Source of the DNA: an uncultured bacterium
Lineage (GTDB): Bacteria; Patescibacteriota; Minisyncoccia; CAIUEV01
Length of the DNA: 31,964 nt
Direction: 5' to 3'
Assembly: GCA_903898335.1 (NCBI GenBank)
Contig: CAIUEV010000069.1
Span: 1-31,964, forward strand
The position numbers and the translations under genes were made by a program. Positions 1 to 6,878 of this stretch are shown here, piece after piece (positions within the stretch are counted from its first letter, which is position 1; every line of letters starts with the position of its first letter). The notes below the pieces were generated by a model, which saw nothing but the letters and a program-made list of their open reading frames with translations, was not told where the DNA came from and made no database searches.

Positions 1-77
1 AATATTGGAAATTATTTTTATAAAGTTTAAAAATGAATTAATATGAATTAAAGAGGTGCTTTTTTAAAATTTTCTTA

Positions 78-1319
78 ATGAGAATAATGCTAATTTCCGA
101 CCATGCGGATCCGCTGGCGGAAGTCGGTTCAAAGGAAGCGGGAGGGCAAAATATTTATGTTTTTTATCTGTCGAAATTTTTAAGTCGCCAAGGTGTTTAC
201 GTTGATGTCTTTACCCGTTGGGATAAAAAGAACAAGAAAGAAATAGTCCAAGTTAATAAATTTTTTAGAGTGATTCGAGTCAAAGCGGGGCCAAAAAGAT
301 ATATGCCTCGAGATTTCTTTTTCAATTGTACAGATGAGTTCGCTGACAATGTTTTGAAGAGAATAAAAAAAGATGGCTTGAAATACGATATTATGCATTG
401 CAACTATTGGTTTTCCGGGGTGATAGGCTTAAATTTAAAGAAAAAATTGAGTATTCCCATGCTCTATGTCTTTCATTCTATCGGCCAAGTTCGTTTCGAT
501 GCGCTTAAAAATTTGAAGCTGCAGAAGAAAGATTATATTTTTTTTCAGAAGCGAAATAGGTTCGAAAAAAAGATTGTTGAAGAATGTGATTTTGTGGTTT
601 CAACCAGTCCGGTTGAAAAAAAATTGATTCAAAGAACCTTCGGAATTCCGGCTCAAAAAATAAAGTTCATTTCAATCGGAATAGATGATAATATTTTTTA
701 TCGAAGAAATCGCGGTCGATTGAGTCGGAAACTAAAAAGTCTTGTTTTTAAGCGAAAAATTGTGTTGTATGTCGGCAGGATAGAATGGAGGAAAGGGATA
801 GGCACTTTACTGTATGCCTTTAAGGAGACTTTGAAAAATTTTCCTCGGGCGCGATTGCTGATTGTTGGCGGTGGAAAAACAAAGGCGGCACAAGCTTTGG
901 ATAAAAATGAAGTTGATCGATTAAAGAATATTACTCGGGAGCTGGCTTTGGATAAATCGGTTTTTTTCCTCGGACCGCATAAGCAGAAAGAACTCAACGC
1001 TTTTTATAATCTGGCCGATGTCTGTGTTGTCCCTTCATACTATGAGCCTTTCGGTATTGTACCGATCGAGTCGATGGCTTGCGGAACACCGGTAGTGGCC
1101 TCAAGAATCGGAGGCTTGCAGTATACGGTTAAAGATGGCGAGACGGGTTTTTTGGCGACAGTGAGAGACTATAAAGATTTATCTCTAAAAATAAATGGTA
1201 TAATATCTAAAGATAAAAGTTTTTTTTCCAATGCTTGCGTGGAGAGAATAGAAGAGCATTTTTCCTGGGAGAAAATAGCTGAACAATATCAAAAATTTTT
1301 CTTAAAAATAGTTAAATAA
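78..1319 (+). CDS. GT4 family glycosyltransferase (sucrose-phosphate synthase/MshA-like)
   Basis: Retaining GT-B glycosyltransferase that moves a sugar from a nucleotide-sugar donor to an unknown acceptor in the cytosol, probably for surface glycan or glycolipid synthesis. The N-terminal domain carries the glycine-rich acceptor-side motif KEAGGQNIYV (near residue 20), typical of the sucrose-phosphate synthase/MshA branch. The C-terminal domain starts at about residue 225 with VLYVGRIEWRKGIGTLL. It holds the donor-binding EPFGIVPIE (E-x7-E) motif near residue 323, followed by SMACGTPVVASRIGG. The length (413 aa) is normal for GT4. The ATG at 78 is used; an in-frame ATG follows three codons later, and no well-placed SD is present (a GAGGTG lies about 20 nt upstream, too far). 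A second GT4 gene follows after 18 nt, so the two are probably one transcript. Donor and acceptor cannot be read from sequence. Confidence 0.9.
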   Translation: MRIMLISDHADPLAEVGSKEAGGQNIYVFYLSKFLSRQGVYVDVFTRWDKKNKKEIVQVNKFFRVIRVKAGPKRYMPRDFFFNCTDEFADNVLKRIKKDGLKYDIMHCNYWFSGVIGLNLKKKLSIPMLYVFHSIGQVRFDALKNLKLQKKDYIFFQKRNRFEKKIVEECDFVVSTSPVEKKLIQRTFGIPAQKIKFISIGIDDNIFYRRNRGRLSRKLKSLVFKRKIVLYVGRIEWRKGIGTLLYAFKETLKNFPRARLLIVGGGKTKAAQALDKNEVDRLKNITRELALDKSVFFLGPHKQKELNAFYNLADVCVVPSYYEPFGIVPIESMACGTPVVASRIGGLQYTVKDGETGFLATVRDYKDLSLKINGIISKDKSFFSNACVERIEEHFSWEKIAEQYQKFFLKIVK

Positions 1320-1337
1320 TTATTAAATAAAAAAGCA

Positions 1338-2381
1338 ATGAAAATAGCCGTGGCTGTTCCGTTCGAAGAAAGAGTCCCGCCCGTTAAATATGGGGGAACC
1401 GAGCTGGTCGCCTATAACTTGGTGGAAAATTTGGTTAAAATGGGTCACGAAGTAACTTTATTGGCTTCCGGCGATTCGGAAACCAGCGCTAAGCTCCACC
1501 CGATTTTTAAGCGATCTTTGCGTAGTATGGAAGAAATGAAAGATATGAAGATGCGCGATTCTTACAAGTTCATGGGGGTGGGAGAAGTGGTCAGTTTTTT
1601 AGCTAAAGAAAATTTTGATATCATTCACAATCATATTGGCTGGAGACTATTGTCTTTTGAAGGCGCTCTTCCCTGCCCGGTGGTGACAACTCTGCACGGG
1701 CCTCTCGATGTCCCTTATCAGCAGGAAGTTTACAAAAAATATCAAAACTCTCGCTATATCAGTATTAGTCTTAATCAAAGAAAACCGCTGCCGGAATTGA
1801 ATTTTGTCGGCAACGTTTATAATGGAATTGAGGTTGAAAAGTTTGAATTTGAGGAAAAGCCGAAAGATTATTTTGCCTTTCTAGCCAGAATGTCACCGGA
1901 AAAGGGACCTGTTCAAGCGATTGAAATAGCTAAAAGAGCCGGAGTAAAATTAATTATGGCCGCCAAAGTTGATGCTGTTGACGAAGATTATTTTAAGAGA
2001 GAGGTTGAGCCTTTGATCGATGAGGATCAAATAAAATTCATCGGTGAAGTTGGTCATTACGAAAAAGTGCAATTGCTTAAAAACTCCAAGGGGCTTATTG
2101 CTCCGATCCAGTGGGAAGAGCCATTCGGACTTTTCTTTGTGGAAGCGATGGTTTGCGGCGCTCCCGTCATCGCAATGAGACGCGGATCAGTGCCGGAGTT
2201 GGTGATTGATAAAAATACCGGGTTTATTTGCGATAATGTTGACGAAGCGGTGGAGAGAGTGGGAAGAATTGATGAAATAAAAAGATCGGATTGTCACGAG
2301 CATGTCAAAGCAAATTTTTCCTCCGAGAAAATGGCTGCTGATTATGTAAAAGTCTACGAGAAAGTTTTAGCCGGTAAATAG
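1338..2381 (+). CDS. GT4 family glycosyltransferase
   Basis: Second GT-B retaining glycosyltransferase. It opens with MKIAVAVPFEERVPPVKYGG, a glycine-rich loop near residue 20 (KYGGTELVAYNL) that in this family contacts the donor phosphate. A histidine-rich segment (FDIIHNHIGW) follows near residue 95. The C-terminal Rossmann domain begins at about residue 178 (FAFLARMSPEKGP), and the E-x7-E motif EPFGLFFVE lies near residue 261, followed by AMVCGAPVIAMRRGSVPEL. At 347 aa it matches the short GT4 subfamily common in environmental bacteria. It sits 18 nt behind the first GT4 gene, so the two probably act in one surface-glycan pathway. No SD is visible before the ATG. The exact sugar is unknown. 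Confidence 0.9.
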   Translation: MKIAVAVPFEERVPPVKYGGTELVAYNLVENLVKMGHEVTLLASGDSETSAKLHPIFKRSLRSMEEMKDMKMRDSYKFMGVGEVVSFLAKENFDIIHNHIGWRLLSFEGALPCPVVTTLHGPLDVPYQQEVYKKYQNSRYISISLNQRKPLPELNFVGNVYNGIEVEKFEFEEKPKDYFAFLARMSPEKGPVQAIEIAKRAGVKLIMAAKVDAVDEDYFKREVEPLIDEDQIKFIGEVGHYEKVQLLKNSKGLIAPIQWEEPFGLFFVEAMVCGAPVIAMRRGSVPELVIDKNTGFICDNVDEAVERVGRIDEIKRSDCHEHVKANFSSEKMAADYVKVYEKVLAGK

Positions 2382-2418
2382 AATAGATTTGTTTTTACTA
2401 TCAATAAAATAGGGGCGT

Positions 2419-3054
2419 CTACGATTGGCGTCTCTGTTTTATTTTACTCTTGATGAGCTCAAGAATTCCCGGAGTTATGGAAACCAATATGATGCCGATT
2501 ATTACGATAGAGAAATTGTTTTTGACTAAAGGAATATTGCCGAAAAAATAGCCGGCCAGAGTCAATCCACAAATCCAAGCGGTGGCACCAAGAAAACTAT
2601 AGGTAACAAATTTACGATATTGCATCTTCCCTACTCCCGCCACAAACGGCGCAAAGGTGCGAAAAATCGGCATAAAACGAGCCAAAAAAACGGTTTTACC
2701 TCCATGCTTGGCGTAAAATTCTTCGGTTTTGTCTATGTGCTCTTGGTTGATCGGAATGTATTTGTTTTTGACGATTTTCTTGCCGAAAAAATAGCCAATC
2801 CAATAGTTTGTATTATCTCCTCCGAAGGCGGCTAGCCACAGAACTGTAACTACATAAAAAATGTTAAGTGCCTCGGTGGCGGAGAACATGCCGCTGGCAA
2901 AAAGAAGTGAATCTCCCGGTAAAAAAGGAGTAAAAACCAGACCGGTTTCGGCAAAGACGATAGCGAAAAGAATGGCGTAAGTAAGGGCTCCAAATTGAGA
3001 AATTATTTCTCCCAGATGAGTATCGATATGCAGAATGAAGTCGATCAGGAACAT
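2419..3054 (-). CDS. DedA family (VTT domain) membrane protein
   Basis: Integral membrane protein of the DedA/SNARE-associated family, linked in other bacteria to lipid-carrier recycling and membrane homeostasis. From the ATG at 3054 the product is 211 aa and begins at once with the family's usual MFLIDFILHIDTHLG start. Conserved features are FLPGDSLLFASG, the NYWIGYFFGK segment, and RFMPIFRTFAPFVAGVGKM, the re-entrant-loop signature. About four or five hydrophobic segments are visible, ending in a basic tail. The reading frame stays open to a GTG at 3162, but the extra 36 residues are AT-driven and atypical and would overlap a good plus-strand promoter, so I prefer 3054; an ATG at 3087 is also possible. 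Convergent with the GT4 pair. Confidence 0.88.
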   Translation of the reverse strand: MFLIDFILHIDTHLGEIISQFGALTYAILFAIVFAETGLVFTPFLPGDSLLFASGMFSATEALNIFYVVTVLWLAAFGGDNTNYWIGYFFGKKIVKNKYIPINQEHIDKTEEFYAKHGGKTVFLARFMPIFRTFAPFVAGVGKMQYRKFVTYSFLGATAWICGLTLAGYFFGNIPLVKNNFSIVIIGIILVSITPGILELIKSKIKQRRQS

Positions 3055-3141
3055 AAAATTTGAATTAATATTTAATTTTTGCATTAAAAAAGCTAGAAAA
3101 ATGCTAACATATTTTTTGAAAAATAAGAAAATAAAGGATTT

Positions 3142-3169
3142 TTGACTTTTTATTTTTTTCACATAGAAT
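3142..3169 (+). promoter_or_regulatory. Sigma-70-type promoter for the leader and the 399-aa gene
   Basis: TTGACT (3142-3147), a 16-nt T-rich spacer, then TAGAAT (3164-3169): 5/6 matches to each consensus hexamer. A start near 3176 would produce a roughly 230-nt leader before the gene at 3408. The site lies upstream of the divergent DedA ATG at 3054. That is one reason to reject the longer DedA start. Confidence 0.5.
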
Positions 3170-3194
3170 TAAAAAGTTAAGATTAAAAAATCCC

Positions 3195-3281
3195 ATGAAA
3201 AATTTTAGCATTATCTCTTTCTATTTTTGGATGTTTTTGTTTAACCGCTTTTTTCGGCCGGTTTTGGCTTGCTCGGGATAA
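3195..3281 (+). CDS. Putative 28-codon Phe-rich leader peptide
   Basis: ATG at 3195 to TAA at 3279-3281 encodes 28 residues. Seven are Phe (codons 4, 9, 11, 14, 16, 19, 20), and a single Trp is at codon 12. It starts about 20 nt after the predicted transcription start, has no SD, and ends 25 nt before an intrinsic terminator. This arrangement resembles amino-acid attenuator leader peptides such as those of pheA or pheST in enterobacteria. The Phe richness could simply reflect T-rich sequence, and the downstream gene is not a recognised phenylalanine gene, so translation and function are inference. Confidence 0.3.
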   Translation: MKNFSIISFYFWMFLFNRFFRPVLACSG

Positions 3282-3333
3282 AGTAGATAAAAAATCCGAC
3301 AGACCAAAACCGACCTTTACCGAGGTCGGTTTT
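3243..3333 (+). promoter_or_regulatory. Possible attenuator (mutually exclusive hairpins)
   Basis: Four segments can pair in alternative ways. Segment 1 (3243-3247, AACCG) can pair with the start of segment 2 (CGGTT, 3259-3263). Segment 2 (CGGTTTTGG, 3259-3267) is perfectly complementary to segment 3 (CCAAAACCG, 3304-3312). Segment 3 overlaps the 5' arm of the terminator (3306-3316), so 2:3 pairing and terminator formation exclude each other. Segments 1 and 2 lie inside the Phe-rich leader ORF. Just after the terminator a perfect AAGGAGG (3341-3347) has no start codon at a usable distance. The pairing is read directly; regulation is inferred. Confidence 0.35.
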
Positions 3334-3334
3334 T
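3306..3334 (+). terminator. Intrinsic terminator in the leader
   Basis: Perfect 11-bp stem: AAAACCGACCT (3306-3316), 6-nt loop (3317-3322), AGGTCGGTTTT (3323-3333), then one further T before CAG. It lies between the predicted promoter and the gene at 3408, so it would end most transcripts early unless an antiterminator forms. Alternatively it ends an independent small RNA of about 160 nt. Confidence 0.65.
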
Positions 3335-3407
3335 CAGTTTAAGGAGGGAAAAAAGTACCTTAAAAATTAACCAAAAAGATCAAGAAAGGCCAAAGAGGAG
3401 AGAAGTC

Positions 3408-4607
3408 ATGGAAAAGTTGGTTTTTGTAGCGCACGAGAGAGATGTTTTCGCAATTCAAGTGCTCGATATTTTGAGAAAACAAGGTTATGAAACCAAGGCG
3501 ATTGACGCTGGTTTTGCCGGAGAAAAAGATATCGCAATCTTTTCACTCAATGGAAACAGGGATAAAGTTCACTTTCCAAATCGACATGCACGTTTGGCGG
3601 CACACCGCTTGATTGAGGCGGGAGTGGTTCCAGATTGGGCCACTGCCACACCCTATTTGGCATGTGTGAAGGAGCATCCGAACGAGAAATTGAAAAAGAA
3701 TTTGAAAAACTCGGTAGAACAAATCACCTTTCTTTATGAAGAATGGTTCGCCGGTATTCGAGGTTGCGCCTGCCCCTGGGGCTGTGAACCTAAAGGATCT
3801 TCAGTGGAGGCTTTTAACAACTGGGAGAAAAAATTTTTTTCAGATAAGGGTAAGGCGGCCTCGAGTGAAGCCAAAAAATTCTTGCGGAATCTTGATCCGC
3901 TTAATCATGATTGCTTGATTGAGGCGGTGAAGCGAGCCGGAAGCTCTGGGTTAAATATGATATCGGCTTTTTGCATCCATGCCAACAGTGATCGCAGTCG
4001 AGTTGTGAACAATCTAGATTCCCAGATTAAAAAAGCTTTTAGGAAATTTCTGGAAGAATCCCCGATTGATTCATTGAAGATAATGACTTTCGGTCCGGAA
4101 GACCTTGAAGTATTGGAAAACTACGATATGCTCGATATTGTTTTACCCGCTCTTCGAGAGAAGCCTGACGAATTGAAGAAAAACTGGGATTTAAGTTTAG
4201 ACTTAGTGTCTTCGAGTAAAAAAGTTGAACTGATTCCGGTGAGAAAACTATTTGTCTCGGCTCAAAAAGTGATGCGAGCGAAAAAAGAGGCGGCCGAAAG
4301 AGCGGGTGAAATGTATGTAAAAATACAGAAGAACGAACCGCCGATTTTTAAGATGCTCTCGGATCAGGAAAAAAAATCTCGTTTACGCTCCGAAGCAACA
4401 ACTTACTTGCTGCTGACGGATTATTTTTCCGATCTCACCTATCTTGGCTTTGAAGTGCATGCCGATTACTGGCGTTCAGGTCAGCTCTACAAATACGGTG
4501 ATAAATTTTTACCGGTTTTGATGGCTCCTTCAATTTTGAGGCAACATTTCGGATCCTGGTACATGGATAAAGATCGAAGATCAAAAATAAAAAAACTTTT
4601 TGGTTAG
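3408..4607 (+). CDS. Uncharacterised 399-aa protein with CxCPxxxC motif
   Basis: I do not recognise this protein. It is soluble, with no signal peptide or membrane segment. Residues 1-45 look like a small alpha/beta unit (MEKLVFVAHE, then IAIFSLNG). A cysteine cluster C120-A-C122-P-W-G-C126 could bind a metal or an Fe-S centre; other cysteines are scattered at C86, in DCLIEA and in SAFCIHA. The middle is helical and charged, and the C-terminal part is rich in aromatic residues (LTDYFSDLTYLGFEVHADYW). The start is secure: AGGAG (3396-3400) lies 7 nt before the ATG, one of only two strong SDs in the window. It sits behind an attenuator-like leader, which suggests conditional expression, and is convergent with the ExoX-like gene across a shared terminator. 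The pair could be an acquired cassette. Confidence 0.75.
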   Translation: MEKLVFVAHERDVFAIQVLDILRKQGYETKAIDAGFAGEKDIAIFSLNGNRDKVHFPNRHARLAAHRLIEAGVVPDWATATPYLACVKEHPNEKLKKNLKNSVEQITFLYEEWFAGIRGCACPWGCEPKGSSVEAFNNWEKKFFSDKGKAASSEAKKFLRNLDPLNHDCLIEAVKRAGSSGLNMISAFCIHANSDRSRVVNNLDSQIKKAFRKFLEESPIDSLKIMTFGPEDLEVLENYDMLDIVLPALREKPDELKKNWDLSLDLVSSSKKVELIPVRKLFVSAQKVMRAKKEAAERAGEMYVKIQKNEPPIFKMLSDQEKKSRLRSEATTYLLLTDYFSDLTYLGFEVHADYWRSGQLYKYGDKFLPVLMAPSILRQHFGSWYMDKDRRSKIKKLFG

Positions 4608-4611
4608 TTCA

Positions 4612-4646
4612 AAAAAATAAAAGACGAGAATATTCTCGTCTTTTTT
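4612..4646. terminator. Bidirectional intrinsic terminator
   Basis: A perfect 22-nt inverted repeat (4621-4642; arm AAGACGAGAAT) is flanked by a T-run on the right (4641-4646) and an A-run on the left. It can therefore terminate both convergent genes, the 399-aa gene on plus and the zinc-protein gene on minus. Confidence 0.85.
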
Positions 4647-4673
4647 CTTAGTGGTTGTGGAGGATATTAGCGA

Positions 4674-5168
4674 TTATATTACGTGCTCCGGATAGAAGAG
4701 CTCAAAGGCTCTTTTTTTGGTGACAATTTTGTTTGAATCACCGAAGAAAGCGTATTTTAGAACACGAATATACGCTTCTTGATTGTATGCATCTCTGAAG
4801 AGTAGAGCCGCTTTAAAGCTTACAGGAAGAATCTCTGCATTTTCAGGCGCGTTGTCTTTACACTGATCGCAGTACAAATTAGCCGGACTGATTCCCAGAT
4901 TATAGCCACTGTTGGAAATGGAAAAATATTTTGCTTTTCCTTTATTGCAGTGGCATTTTCCTTTTATCATTCTCGACCGGCCTCTATCTCGGACGTTTTC
5001 CACTCTCAGTACAAGTCTTTCATATCTAGGATGTTGCATTCCGCCGATTATCCAGGAAAGATATTGTTGTCCCCCCGCAACAAACATTAGCTGCTCAACG
5101 GTTTTGCCTTTGTACTTGCCGAACCACAGTTCATAGCCCGGCCCCTTTTTAGTTGCCCCTTTTATCAT
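4674..5168 (-). CDS. Zinc-binding protein with ExoX-C-terminus/DUF3820-like motif
   Basis: Small 164-aa protein. Residues 15-41 (LWFGKYKGKTVEQL ... YLSWI) match the pattern of the small domain at the C-terminus of exodeoxyribonuclease X-like proteins and of stand-alone DUF3820 proteins (FGKYKGK...L.W). A probable zinc site follows: C72-x-C74 and C100-x2-C103. The remainder (FKAALLFRDAYNQEAYIR) is helical. No exonuclease catalytic domain is present, so a nucleic-acid-binding or accessory role is more likely than catalysis. The start at 5168 is fixed by a very strong SD, AAAGGAGGG (minus strand, 5174-5182), with a 5-nt spacer. It is convergent with the 399-aa gene, and both stand apart from neighbours in having strong SDs. 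Confidence 0.72.
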   Translation of the reverse strand: MIKGATKKGPGYELWFGKYKGKTVEQLMFVAGGQQYLSWIIGGMQHPRYERLVLRVENVRDRGRSRMIKGKCHCNKGKAKYFSISNSGYNLGISPANLYCDQCKDNAPENAEILPVSFKAALLFRDAYNQEAYIRVLKYAFFGDSNKIVTKKRAFELFYPEHVI

Positions 5169-5301
5169 CCAAGCCCTCCTTTGTAAAGTTCTTTGGAACA
5201 GAGCATAAAAACACGATAAAAAGTTTTAAGCAAGAGAAAATGGTCAATGTCGCATAATATTAGTAGATTCTCATTTTTGCTTTTCTTCCCTACCCTTCTT
5301 T

Positions 5302-5330
5302 TTGATGTTAAAATAAAAAATATTTTTAAT
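5302..5330 (+). promoter_or_regulatory. Weak candidate promoter for the PMT-like gene
   Basis: TTGATG (5302-5307), 17-nt spacer, TTTAAT (5325-5330). The predicted start point near 5337 lies almost on the TTG start codon at 5339, which would make the mRNA leaderless. The region is very AT-rich, so chance matches are likely. Confidence 0.25.
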
Positions 5331-5338
5331 TCAATAAA

Positions 5339-6862
5339 TTGATTCCAAAAATAAAAAACAATGAGCGCTGGTTTTTGTTTGGAGCCTTAATTGTCGGTCT
5401 ATCTTTAAGATTACAAGATATTTTTAGTAGAGATTTTTGGTATGACGAAGGCTTCACGGGCATTGCGGTAAGGGAAAATTTTTCAGGATTATTGGAAATG
5501 ATAAAACAGGATGTCCATCCGCCATTATATTATTTTAGCTTAAAGGTTTTTTCCGGATTTTTTGATTACAGTGTTTTTGGAATTCGACTTTGGTCTTTGA
5601 TTTTCGGTATGGCCTCCGTCGTTGTCGTTTTTCTGTTAAGTAAAAAACTTTTCGATTCGCGTTCGGCGGTTTTTGCTTCCTTGGTAGCGGCGTTTTCTCC
5701 TTTCGCTATTCAATATGCAGCCGAAGGTCGAATGTATTCAATGTTTGTTTTTTTTGTTCTGCTGGCAGTCTATTTTTTTGTTGTTGGTTTGCAAGAAAAA
5801 AAATCAAACGGTTTTCTTTGGCTCGGTTTTTTTGTTGGGTTGTCTTCCCTTACTCATTACATGGGCTTGATAATGCTACCAATTTTTTATTTAACATATA
5901 TCGGTTGGAAAATTATTGAAGAAAAAAATCTGGAAAGCAGCATTAATAAAGAATCTTTAAAAAAATTATTTTTAAATTTTTTACCAAGTAAAAAACTGAT
6001 TTTTGGACTCCTAATTTTTGGATTAATTTTTTCTTTTTGGGTACCAAATTTTATCTTTCATCTGGGAAAATCCAAAAATAGTAATCTGGATTGGATAAAG
6101 CCAGCCAGTTTTGGAGATATTCCGGTCAATATTCAAATGTTTATTTTTGGTACACCCTTGGGCGAAATGTCGGCGGGGATGCCTTCCCCGAATGAAATAG
6201 AAGGCGTCAATTGGCTTACTCTAAGTGTTATTTTCACGATTTTTTTAACTTCGCTTTTTATCTGGTCTCTGAGCCAACAAGAAAAAAAGAAAGAAATATT
6301 TCTGGTTTGGATGTTCTCTTTGGGCTTTATGGTCGAGATTTGGGCGCTTTCTCTTTTGGGAAAGAATTTTTTTGTGGCGCGCTACTTGATGTCGGCCGGT
6401 TTTTTTATTTTTATTCTCTTGGGCTATTGGCTATCACGATTACGCCTGGTTCATCTATTCATCGCTATTCTAATCTATTTCTCAATTTCAATATTAGCGG
6501 TTGATGTCGGATATTCCACCGGCTGGAACAAATTTAAAGCCGAAGCAAACAAATATTCCGAGAATAATTTTTATGTGCTTAATTCTTTTGATTATGTTAT
6601 TGCCAAGTATTATTGGGGTGCAGACAGGCTGACTTTGTATAATCTTGACTGGCCGATTTATAATCCTGATTACTGGGCGGCCATAGGAAAAACTTTAAAG
6701 AGAACTGAAAAATTTTCCGATCTTAAAAACAATCCAAAAGCTTTGATTATTTCCAACGGTCCCCTGCCCCAAGAGAAGAAGCTGGATTCGGAATACAATT
6801 CAAATGATTGGGAAATTGTCAGTCAATATGACAATATTTTTATTTATCGATTGAAAAAATAA
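5339..6862 (+). CDS. GT39/PMT-like polytopic membrane glycosyltransferase
   Basis: GT-C fold membrane enzyme of the dolichyl-phosphate-mannose mannosyltransferase/ArnT superfamily. It would use a polyprenyl-phosphate sugar to glycosylate an extracytoplasmic lipid or protein. The catalytic acidic pair is in the first outside loop (RDFWYDEGFT, D36 and E37), followed by the DVHPPLYY motif (H60). Around ten hydrophobic helices follow, and residues 105-125 (SPFAIQYAAEGRMYS) match the conserved second loop. The C-terminal ~100 residues form a soluble outer domain. 507 aa is normal. The start is TTG at 5339; no in-frame ATG is close by and no SD is seen. It may act with the GT4 enzymes at the left edge, but lies apart from them. 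Substrate unknown. Confidence 0.85.
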   Translation: MIPKIKNNERWFLFGALIVGLSLRLQDIFSRDFWYDEGFTGIAVRENFSGLLEMIKQDVHPPLYYFSLKVFSGFFDYSVFGIRLWSLIFGMASVVVVFLLSKKLFDSRSAVFASLVAAFSPFAIQYAAEGRMYSMFVFFVLLAVYFFVVGLQEKKSNGFLWLGFFVGLSSLTHYMGLIMLPIFYLTYIGWKIIEEKNLESSINKESLKKLFLNFLPSKKLIFGLLIFGLIFSFWVPNFIFHLGKSKNSNLDWIKPASFGDIPVNIQMFIFGTPLGEMSAGMPSPNEIEGVNWLTLSVIFTIFLTSLFIWSLSQQEKKKEIFLVWMFSLGFMVEIWALSLLGKNFFVARYLMSAGFFIFILLGYWLSRLRLVHLFIAILIYFSISILAVDVGYSTGWNKFKAEANKYSENNFYVLNSFDYVIAKYYWGADRLTLYNLDWPIYNPDYWAAIGKTLKRTEKFSDLKNNPKALIISNGPLPQEKKLDSEYNSNDWEIVSQYDNIFIYRLKK

Positions 6863-6878
6863 TTTTTTATTTAAAAAA

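Noticed and set aside
2412..2445. Repeated GGCGTCT near the end of the DedA gene as a terminator
   Set aside because: The two copies are direct, not inverted, so no hairpin can form.
3055..3162. N-terminal extension of the DedA protein to the GTG at 3162
   Set aside because: The extra residues are AT-driven and atypical for the family, the start is GTG without SD, and it overlaps a strong plus-strand promoter.
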